From NCBI RefSeq assembly GCF_011612585.1, contig NZ_CP050133.1:372001-436000 (forward strand): a stretch of 64,000 nt of DNA. Direction: 5' to 3'. The position numbers were made by a program, and so were the translations under genes. Below, piece by piece: positions 57,924 to 64,000 of the stretch; positions within the stretch are counted from its first letter, which is position 1, and every line of letters starts with the position of its first letter. Under the pieces are notes generated by a model, which saw only the letters and a program-made list of their open reading frames with translations, ran no database searches and had not been told where the DNA came from. The DNA is from Streptococcus cristatus ATCC 51100. GTDB taxonomy: Bacteria; Bacillota; Bacilli; Lactobacillales; Streptococcaceae.

Positions 57924-59810
57924 ATGAACAATACTGAAATTGCAAAAAAGGTCATCGAAGCCTTGGGTGGACGTGAGAACGTTAACAGTGTAGCCCACTG
58001 TGCGACTCGTCTGCGCGTAATGGTTAAAGATGAAGGAAAGATCGACAAAAATACTGTCGAGAATTTAGAAAAAGTTCAGGGTGCTTTCTTTAACTCAGGC
58101 CAATACCAAATCATCTTTGGTACCGGTACGGTTAATAAAATTTATGACGAAGTTGTAGCACTTGGCTTGCCAACTTCATCAAAAGATGACATGAAAGCTG
58201 AAGCTGCTAAGCAAGGGAATTGGTTCCAACGCGCCATCCGTACATTCGGTGACGTATTTGTACCAATCATCCCAGTTATCGTAGCGACTGGTCTCTTCAT
58301 GGGGGTTCGCGGGCTATTGACTGCCCTTGGTATGACACTTCCAGATGATGTAACGACCTATACTCAAATCTTAACAGATACAGCCTTCATTATCCTACCA
58401 GGTTTGGTAGTTTGGTCAACCTTCCGTGTATTCGGTGGAAATCCAGCCGTTGGTATCGTTCTTGGTATGATGCTTGTTTCAGGCTCACTTCCAAATGCTT
58501 GGGCTGTTGCTTCTGGTGGTGAAGTGACTGCAATGAAATTCTTCGGCTTCATCCCAGTCGTTGGTTTGCAAGGTTCTGTTCTTCCAGCCTTCATTATCGG
58601 GGTTGTCGGAGCTAAGTTTGAAAAAGCTGTCCGTAAGGTTGTTCCAGATGTCTTGGATCTTTTGGTCACGCCATTTGTAACCCTTTTGGTGATGTCAATT
58701 CTTGGACTTTTCGTGATTGGACCAGTCTTCCACGTTGTTGAAAACTACATCCTTATTGGTACAAAAGCTATTCTTGGTTTGCCATTCGGTCTAGGTGGTT
58801 TGCTGATCGGTGGAGTTCACCAATTGATTGTCGTATCAGGTGTTCACCATATCTTCAATTTGCTTGAAGTACAATTGCTTGCAGCTGACCATGCTAACCC
58901 ATTCAACGCTATCATCACAGCTGCTATGACAGCTCAAGGTGCTGCAACCGTTGCTGTTGGTGTCAAAACTAAAAATCCTAAACTTAAAACTCTCGCATTC
59001 CCAGCCGCTCTTTCTGCCTTCCTTGGTATTACAGAGCCTGCTATCTTCGGGGTTAACTTGCGTTACCGCAAACCATTCTTCCTTTCATTGATCGCTGGTG
59101 CTGTCGGTGGTGGCTTGGCTTCTATCCTTGGTCTTGCTGGTACTGGTAATGGTATCACCATCATCCCAGGTACAATGCTTTACATTGGTAATGGACAACT
59201 CTTCCAATATCTCTTCATGGTAGCTGTATCATTTGCTCTTGGTTTTGCCCTTACTTACATGTTTGGTTACGAAGATGAAGCTGAGGTTGCTACGAATGCT
59301 ACTACAGAGCGTCTTGTCGAAGAAGAAACAACTGGTAATGTTCCAGCGGCTCTCCAAGATGAAACAATCATTTCTCCAATCGTTGGTAGTGCAGTTGCTT
59401 TGAGCGATGTAAATGATCCTGTTTTCTCAAGTGGAGCTATGGGTCAAGGGATTGCGATCAAACCAACTGAAGGTGTCGTTTATGCCCCAGCTGATGCAGA
59501 AGTGACAATTGCTTTTGCGACAGGCCATGCTTATGGTTTGAAGACAGCTAATGGTGCTGAAATCCTGATCCACGTTGGTATTGACACAGTGTCTATGAAT
59601 GGCGAAGGATTTGATCAAAAAGTTTCTCAAGGTTCTAAGGTAAAAGCTGGCGATATTATTGGAACTTTTGATTCAGCTAAAATCGCAGCAGCTGGTCTGG
59701 ATGACACGACTATGGTTATCGTGACTAACACAGCTGACTATGCTTCTGTGACTCCAGTAGCAGAAGGAACTGTTGCTAAAGGCGATGCGATTATTGAAGT
59801 GAAAGCTTAA
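57924..59810 (+). CDS. scrA: Sucrose-specific PTS enzyme IIBCA
   Basis: 628 residues from ATG 57924, with AAGGAG ahead (TTG 57918 rejected). IIB has the phospho-Cys in VNSVAHCATRLRVMVKD. The IIC membrane part is about 105-450, with GGVHQLIVVSGVHHIFNLLE. IIA has the phospho-His in ILIHVGIDTVSMNGEGF. It takes up sucrose and phosphorylates it to sucrose-6-phosphate. A terminator follows. Confidence 0.96.
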   Translation: MNNTEIAKKVIEALGGRENVNSVAHCATRLRVMVKDEGKIDKNTVENLEKVQGAFFNSGQYQIIFGTGTVNKIYDEVVALGLPTSSKDDMKAEAAKQGNWFQRAIRTFGDVFVPIIPVIVATGLFMGVRGLLTALGMTLPDDVTTYTQILTDTAFIILPGLVVWSTFRVFGGNPAVGIVLGMMLVSGSLPNAWAVASGGEVTAMKFFGFIPVVGLQGSVLPAFIIGVVGAKFEKAVRKVVPDVLDLLVTPFVTLLVMSILGLFVIGPVFHVVENYILIGTKAILGLPFGLGGLLIGGVHQLIVVSGVHHIFNLLEVQLLAADHANPFNAIITAAMTAQGAATVAVGVKTKNPKLKTLAFPAALSAFLGITEPAIFGVNLRYRKPFFLSLIAGAVGGGLASILGLAGTGNGITIIPGTMLYIGNGQLFQYLFMVAVSFALGFALTYMFGYEDEAEVATNATTERLVEEETTGNVPAALQDETIISPIVGSAVALSDVNDPVFSSGAMGQGIAIKPTEGVVYAPADAEVTIAFATGHAYGLKTANGAEILIHVGIDTVSMNGEGFDQKVSQGSKVKAGDIIGTFDSAKIAAAGLDDTTMVIVTNTADYASVTPVAEGTVAKGDAIIEVKA

Positions 59811-59835
59811 TCTTAGCTATAGAAAGTCAACAAAG

Positions 59836-59870
59836 GAAAACGAACAACTTATGTTTGTTCGTTTTTTACT
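59836..59870 (+). terminator. Terminator of scrA
   Basis: AAAACGAACA and TGTTCGTTTT pair across 8 bases, with a T-run. Confidence 0.8.
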
Positions 59871-59912
59871 TGAGTGCTAAGATTTACAGAGGAAAATCTA
59901 AAATATAGAGCC

Positions 59913-59939
59913 ATTTCCAATATGGAAATATGCTATAAT
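59913..59939 (+). promoter_or_regulatory. scrK promoter with an inverted repeat upstream of the -10
   Basis: ATTTCCA-ATA-TGGAAAT (59913-59929) is a perfect 7-bp palindrome filling the -35/spacer region of an extended -10, TGC-TATAAT (59934-59939). No LacI-type site is seen, so control may differ from scrA. Confidence 0.55.
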
Positions 59940-59969
59940 GGAGTATAAAGAATACAAGAGGTGTTTGAA

Positions 59970-60869
59970 ATGACAAAATTGTACGGAAGTTTAGAAGCCG
60001 GTGGAACGAAGTTTATCTGTGCTGTGGGTGATGAAAATTTTAATGTTGTAGAAAAAACACAGTTTCCTACGACCACGCCGATTGAGACGTTAGATAAAAC
60101 GGTTGAGTTTTTCTCTCGTTTTGATAATTTAGCAGGTCTGGCAGTGGGCTCTTTCGGTCCTATTGATATTGATCCTAATTCAAAAACATATGGCTACATT
60201 ACGACAACTCCAAAACCACATTGGGCAAATGTAGACATCGTAGGAGCGCTTCGTCGTGCTTTGAATGTGCCTATTTACTTTACGACAGATGTCAACAGCT
60301 CAGCTTATGGTGAAGTTGTAGCCCGTAACAATGCTGGTGGTCGCATTGAAAATCTGGTTTATTATACGATTGGAACAGGGATTGGTGCTGGTGCTATCCA
60401 ACGTGGTGAATTTGTTGGGGGTACAGGCCATCCAGAGATGGGACACTACTATGTAGCTCAGCACCCAATGGATGTGGAAAAAGGCTTTAATGGCGTCTGT
60501 CCTTTCCACAAGGGTTGTTTGGAAGGCTTAGCAGCTGGCCCTAGCTTAGAAGCGCGGACGGGTGTGCGTGGTGAAAACATCGAGCTCAATAACTCTGTTT
60601 GGGATATTCAGGCTTACTATATTGCGCAGGCAGCTATTCAAGCGACGGTGACTTTCCGTCCGGATGTCATTGTCTTTGGTGGTGGTGTGATGGCGCAGCA
60701 GCACATGTTAGACCGTGTCCGTGAAAAATTCACTGTCCTGCTCAACGGCTACCTGCCAGTGCCAGATGTGCGTGATTACATTGTTACACCGGCTGTCGCA
60801 GGAAATGGCTCAGCTACACTAGGAAATTTTGTCCTTGCAAAAGATATTAGCGAACGCTATGCAAAATAA
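59970..60869 (+). CDS. scrK: Fructokinase (ROK family)
   Basis: 299 residues from ATG 59970 (GTG 59961 rejected). ATP loop LEAGGTKFICAVGD, sugar site region FTTDVNSSAYGEVV, ROK signature TIGTGIGAGAI, and zinc ligands in GHPEMGHYYVAQHPMD / GVCPFHKGCLEGLA. It phosphorylates the fructose released by ScrB to fructose-6-phosphate, completing sucrose use. Confidence 0.95.
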   Translation: MTKLYGSLEAGGTKFICAVGDENFNVVEKTQFPTTTPIETLDKTVEFFSRFDNLAGLAVGSFGPIDIDPNSKTYGYITTTPKPHWANVDIVGALRRALNVPIYFTTDVNSSAYGEVVARNNAGGRIENLVYYTIGTGIGAGAIQRGEFVGGTGHPEMGHYYVAQHPMDVEKGFNGVCPFHKGCLEGLAAGPSLEARTGVRGENIELNNSVWDIQAYYIAQAAIQATVTFRPDVIVFGGGVMAQQHMLDRVREKFTVLLNGYLPVPDVRDYIVTPAVAGNGSATLGNFVLAKDISERYAK

Positions 60870-60950
60870 GTAAACAAGGCGTTGAGAGTGTTCAAATAAA
60901 CGAAGGAGGCTGAGATAGGGAAATCCAGCCTCTTCCATTTGAGGTGAAAT

Positions 60951-61361
60951 ATGCAAAAAGCAATTGTGAAAGATCTATTCTTTTTACAGCAAAAATCAGT
61001 TTCAGCTACAAAGGCTGACCTATTTTTAGCCCAAGACTTGCAGGATACCTTGTTGGCCCATAAAGAGTCTTGTGTCGGTCTTGCAGCAAATATGATTGGT
61101 TTCCAAAAGCGGGCGATTATTTTTATGTATGGTATGTTGCCCATGGTCATGTTTAATCCAGTTCTCATTCAGAAATCAGGTCCTTATGAAACGGAAGAAG
61201 GCTGTCTGTCCTTGACAGGCAGTCGGTCAACCATTCGTTACCAGAAAATCACTGTCGAATATCTGGATCAGAATTGGCTGAAGAAGACCATCACGTTAGA
61301 GGATTTCCCAGCGCAAATTTGCCAGCATGAATTGGATCATTTGGAAGGAATTCTCATATAG
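60951..61361 (+). CDS. Peptide deformylase-like protein with altered motif 1
   Basis: 136 residues, shorter than the main streptococcal deformylase (about 200). Motif 2 (EEGCLSL, Cys ligand) and motif 3 (QHELDHLEG, two His and Glu) are intact, so metal binding is likely. Motif 1, normally GxGLAAxQ, reads CVGLAANM: the Gln that stabilises the transition state is Met. A second, short deformylase paralogue (DefB type) is known in pneumococcus and reported as not functional in the housekeeping role. True substrate unknown. Confidence 0.8.
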   Translation: MQKAIVKDLFFLQQKSVSATKADLFLAQDLQDTLLAHKESCVGLAANMIGFQKRAIIFMYGMLPMVMFNPVLIQKSGPYETEEGCLSLTGSRSTIRYQKITVEYLDQNWLKKTITLEDFPAQICQHELDHLEGILI

Positions 61362-61390
61362 GAAATATATCTGGAAAGGATAGGAATAGA

Positions 61391-61960
61391 ATGAAAGTAT
61401 ACCAGCGCGATGGAGCAAAATTTTATGTCATAGGCTTTCTCTTACTTTTTGTTATCTTTTTTAACATGTCTTTTGTATCTATGGAGAAGGCCTCCCTTGA
61501 GTCAACAAGTAAAAATAGTGCTAATCAACTGGTTCATAGGGCTTCTACCAACAAAGAAGACCAAAGAAGCAGGCAGGCTACTGAAGAAAGTAACAATATG
61601 CTCCATCCAGTCTATTGGGGAATGGGCATAACCGCTATTTTTATGTTTGTTCTAGGCTATGTTTCGAATCATAAACCACCGATTTTAGAGATGGATGAGA
61701 TGGGAATAAGGCTGAGAGGCTTATCTGCTAAAAGAGAGAAGTGCTTCTTGTGGCAGGAGATTGAGCAAATTGAATACGACATATCTCGACCTAGGATGAC
61801 ATCTTCCGAACCGACCAGTCGAATTTTATATTTCTATCCTAAAAATCAAGAGGAGAGTGCGGTCTCTTTGGACTTGGATGATGTGAAAAATACTAGCTTC
61901 AATGAACTTCATCAAGAAATTTCCAATCTTGCTCCGCATATCAAGTGGCTCTTTCCGTAG
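61391..61960 (+). CDS. Two-helix membrane protein with a PH-like cytoplasmic domain
   Basis: 189 residues. Membrane helices about 13-29 and 76-92, separated by a Ser/Asn/Arg-rich outer loop. The C-terminal about 85 residues (ILEMDEMGIRLRGLSAKREKCFLWQEIEQIEYDISRP) look like a bacterial PH-domain strand pattern with the usual W-x-E-I-x-x-I turn. Function unknown. It lies 29 bases after the deformylase-like gene and probably on the same transcript; its natural terminator was split by the IS behind it. Confidence 0.7.
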   Translation: MKVYQRDGAKFYVIGFLLLFVIFFNMSFVSMEKASLESTSKNSANQLVHRASTNKEDQRSRQATEESNNMLHPVYWGMGITAIFMFVLGYVSNHKPPILEMDEMGIRLRGLSAKREKCFLWQEIEQIEYDISRPRMTSSEPTSRILYFYPKNQEESAVSLDLDDVKNTSFNELHQEISNLAPHIKWLFP

Positions 61961-62045
61961 AAATGAATGACGAGGAAGATTATTATAGAGTAGAGATTTG
62001 ACCTGCTTATTTTATTTATATGAGCTTAGTTGGATAAAAGATAAT

Positions 62046-62065
62046 GGCACAGCTTAGGCTGTGCT
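62046..62065 (+). repeat. Left target-site duplication of the IS, a copy of a terminator stem-loop
   Basis: GGCACAGCTTAGGCTGTGCT, identical to 63605-63624. It contains GCACAGC-TTAG-GCTGTGC, a hairpin that lost its T-run to the insertion. Confidence 0.85.
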
Positions 62066-63604
62066 CAGATTGAAGACAAACATTCCAAATGGTGTTTGTC
62101 TTTTTCTGTTTGTCAGGCTAATATTTCATCTTTTGATAGAATAATGGTCATTTGAACAAAATAAAAAGGCTTGTCCACCCTCATTTTTACTAGTTTTTTA
62201 AGATTCAAACACGCCAAAGTAAGCCCAACCTTATCTTCCATTTTGGACTTTCCTTTCTCTCTGGTGTATCTCAAGTTATGATATTCCTTAGCAGTCCCAA
62301 AGAGTCGCTCAATTGTTTCCTTGCGCTTCTTATAAAGCTCCTTCATCCCTCTTTTGTGGCGAATCTCTTCACAAAATTCAAGGTCATCTTTCCATACATG
62401 TCTTGTGATGACTTTCTGCTGATTCTGGCTCTGGGTACAAACTGATGATAGGGGACAGGCGACACATACTTTTGGATCACTCTTATACTCACGGTAGCCT
62501 GCTCGGGTCGTCGTGCGATAGGTTAACACTTGGTTCTCTGGGCAGAGGTAACAGTCATAGAAGGCATCATAAACAAAATCACCGGGCCTTAAGTTCCCTT
62601 TTACACCCTTGGGGCGGGTATAGGGAAAGACAGGGATGATGTTTCGCTCTAATAAATAATGAGCAATAGCTGGGGTCTTATAGCCTGAGTCCGCAATAAT
62701 GTAGCGTGGGGAGAAAGCTTCTATCTTTGAAAAAAGGGCAGGGAAAGCCTGACTATCGTGTACATTTCCTGCTTCAACACTATAAGCTAGTGCCCAACCA
62801 TGCTTGTCACAAGCTACCTGGGCAGAATAGGCAAATACTTCCTTGTGTTGACCCTTGTGGAACCAGCCACTCTCTGGGTCTGTCCTTGAGATTTTCTTTT
62901 CTTTAGCCTCGCTTTCTTTTGCGGGCTTTAAGGACTTTTTTTCATGTTTCCTCCTATCTAAATCAATCTCAACTTCCAATTGCTCACTCATAAATTTAGC
63001 TTGTTGGGCAACCATTTTCTTACGATATTTGTGACTGTTAGCTGCCGCTTTGATGTGAGTACCATCCACAAATAGTTCCGAAGGATCAATTAAGCCAGCA
63101 CATAAAGCTTGATGGAGCACTCGCGAAAATATCTCTGAAATTAATTCTTTATCTTGAAAACGACGACTGTAATTCTTTCCATAGGTGGTAAAATGAGGGA
63201 CCTTGTCATCCAAGCTTAGTCCAAGAAACCAACGATAAGCTACATTTACTTCAATATCTTTAATGGTTTGGCGCATGGAGCGAATGCCATAAAAACATTG
63301 AATCAAAGGGATTTTGACTAACATGACAGGATCGAGACTAGGACGACCATTATCTGGACTATAGGTGTCTTCTACCAAGTCATAGATAAAATCAAAATCA
63401 AGCTTTGAATCCACTTGGCGAAGAAAGTGATCCTCTGGGACCAATTCGTCGATCGTATAGAAGCCATATTGGCAGCGATGATAATCAGGTTTTTCTTTGT
63501 GAAACATAGAGAATACCTCACAATTCTTCTCACCTCTATTATACGACTTTACAAAAAGAAAAGCCCTTAGAAAAGTGTCTTCTAAGGACTTTGTCTTCAA
63601 TCTG
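62066..63604 (-). mobile_element. Complete IS1182-family insertion sequence (1539 bp)
   Basis: Perfect 15-bp terminal inverted repeats, CAGATTGAAGACAAA at 62066-62080 and its complement at 63590-63604, enclose one transposase gene. A 20-bp direct repeat flanks it. Sub-terminal hairpins are present at both ends (GACAAACA..TGTTTGTC at about 62074-62100; CCTTAGAA..TTCTAAGG at about 63565-63587). The element looks intact and probably recent. Confidence 0.9.
62113..63507 (-). CDS. IS1182-family transposase
   Basis: 464 residues from ATG 63507; an upstream in-frame start would lie in the terminal repeat. N-terminal DUF772 region: DNGRPSLDPVMLVKIPLIQCFYGIRSMRQTIKDIEVNVAYRWFLGL. DDE core: Asp in LFVDGTHIKAAAN, Asp in IIADSGYKTPA, and Glu in ETIERLFGTAKEYHNLRYTR. 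A Cys-rich insert (CYLCPENQVLTYRTTTR; CVACPLSSVCT) is typical of IS1182. The frame is intact, so likely active. Confidence 0.93.
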   Translation of the reverse strand: MFHKEKPDYHRCQYGFYTIDELVPEDHFLRQVDSKLDFDFIYDLVEDTYSPDNGRPSLDPVMLVKIPLIQCFYGIRSMRQTIKDIEVNVAYRWFLGLSLDDKVPHFTTYGKNYSRRFQDKELISEIFSRVLHQALCAGLIDPSELFVDGTHIKAAANSHKYRKKMVAQQAKFMSEQLEVEIDLDRRKHEKKSLKPAKESEAKEKKISRTDPESGWFHKGQHKEVFAYSAQVACDKHGWALAYSVEAGNVHDSQAFPALFSKIEAFSPRYIIADSGYKTPAIAHYLLERNIIPVFPYTRPKGVKGNLRPGDFVYDAFYDCYLCPENQVLTYRTTTRAGYREYKSDPKVCVACPLSSVCTQSQNQQKVITRHVWKDDLEFCEEIRHKRGMKELYKKRKETIERLFGTAKEYHNLRYTREKGKSKMEDKVGLTLACLNLKKLVKMRVDKPFYFVQMTIILSKDEILA

Positions 63605-63624
63605 GGCACAGCTTAGGCTGTGCT
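63605..63624 (+). repeat. Right target-site duplication of the IS
   Basis: GGCACAGCTTAGGCTGTGCT followed by TTTTG: this copy keeps the T-run of the original terminator. Confidence 0.85.
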
Positions 63625-63764
63625 TTTTGTAACCAATTTCTTATATGAGAGTTAGAAATGTTGCCTGTTTTACTTAAGGTCGCACTTTTCAAGCTTTTTG
63701 AGGTGCTTAGTTATATTCATAATCGCAAGAATACATCTTTATATGACTTAAATTTTAAACGCTA

Positions 63765-63793
63765 TTTACCAGTTTAGCCAAGTATGATAAAAT
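63765..63793 (+). promoter_or_regulatory. Promoter of the last lipoprotein gene
   Basis: TTTACC (63765-63770), 17 bases, TAAAAT (63788-63793). From 63625 to 63760 nothing else is recognised. Confidence 0.55.
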
Positions 63794-63830
63794 AGAAGAG
63801 TCACAGTATTAAGAAATTAAGGAGACAATG

Positions 63831-64000
63831 ATGAAAAAAGTATTTAAATACACAGCCTTGCTTGTGGCAGGTGTGAGTTTAACAGCCTGTGCCTTGCTTC
63901 CAAGTCCAAATAAAAAACATTCTGGTAAGCCAAGCCAGGAAACGACTGTCAAAAAATCACCCAGCAATGGGCAGGTTGATATCCAGATTAAGGATGGTCA
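63831..64000 (+). CDS. Start of a lipoprotein gene, cut by the window end
   Basis: GGAG at 63821-63824 precedes ATG 63828/63831. The protein opens MKKVFKYTALLVAGVSLTAC, a signal peptide with lipobox LTAC, then a Lys/Ser/Pro-rich linker (SPNKKHSGKPSQETTVKKSP). Only about 57 residues are visible, so no family can be named. Confidence 0.75.
   Translation, partial: MKKVFKYTALLVAGVSLTACALLPSPNKKHSGKPSQETTVKKSPSNGQVDIQIKDG

Overview
The window is chromosomal DNA from a low-GC Gram-positive coccus, almost certainly an oral (viridans) Streptococcus of the sanguinis/gordonii/cristatus type. Supporting signs are the streptococcal gene orders (sufCDSUB next to a D,D-carboxypeptidase, manLMN-manO, glyQS behind a T-box, efp-Asp23-nusB, scrR-scrB facing scrA-scrK, mecA-rgpG), a YSIRK/LPKTG wall-anchored pullulanase, and strong AGGAGG-type ribosome binding sites. 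Species assignment is inference.

Layout. 0-5 kb: small accessory genes (GNAT, an integrase remnant, CsbD, a DUF3290-DUF421 pair, tRNA-Thr, a SemiSWEET) and a LytTR regulator with a LiaF-like membrane partner behind a 21-bp-phased direct repeat. 5-7.5 kb: rpmB, an Asp23-family gene and fakA. 7.7-12.2 kb: a lipoprotein, then a six-gene operon of two tiny membrane proteins, an ABC exporter and a DesK/DesR-like two-component system, with a palindromic operator upstream. 12.3-17 kb: branched-chain amino acid genes ilvB-ilvN-ilvC-ilvA under a near-perfect CodY box. 17-25.6 kb: a stomatin-like protein, a small HTH protein, an amino-acid ABC transporter, a DUF2207 protein, uppP, mecA and rgpG. 25.7-31.6 kb: the Fe-S assembly operon sufCDSUB, in which sufC carries a frameshift, followed by a decayed gene. 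31.7-40.3 kb: a D,D-carboxypeptidase homologue that has lost its catalytic Ser and Lys, an oligopeptide-binding lipoprotein, serS with a T-box, and the mannose PTS (manL, frameshifted manM, manN, manO). 40.5-49.4 kb: glyQS with a T-box, DUF896, asparaginase, a HAD/PRA-PH fusion, pepQ, efp, an Asp23-family gene and nusB. 49.4-51.2 kb: a repeat-rich, AT-rich stretch with a 42-bp tandem repeat and tiny membrane ORFs. 51.2-60.9 kb: carbohydrate genes (pullulanase; sucrose scrR, scrB, scrA, scrK) with cre- and LacI-type operators. 61-64 kb: a deformylase paralogue, a membrane protein, a complete IS1182-family element with a 20-bp target duplication, and the start of a lipoprotein.

The most unusual items are: a roughly 175-nt structured repeat present five times, always just downstream of a gene and in that gene's orientation; two apparently self-regulated membrane/regulator modules (3.8-5 kb and 8.4-12.2 kb); a D,D-carboxypeptidase pseudoenzyme; and frameshifts in two normally indispensable genes (sufC, manM), which could be real decay or assembly errors. 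I saw no CRISPR array, prophage or recognisable defence system.
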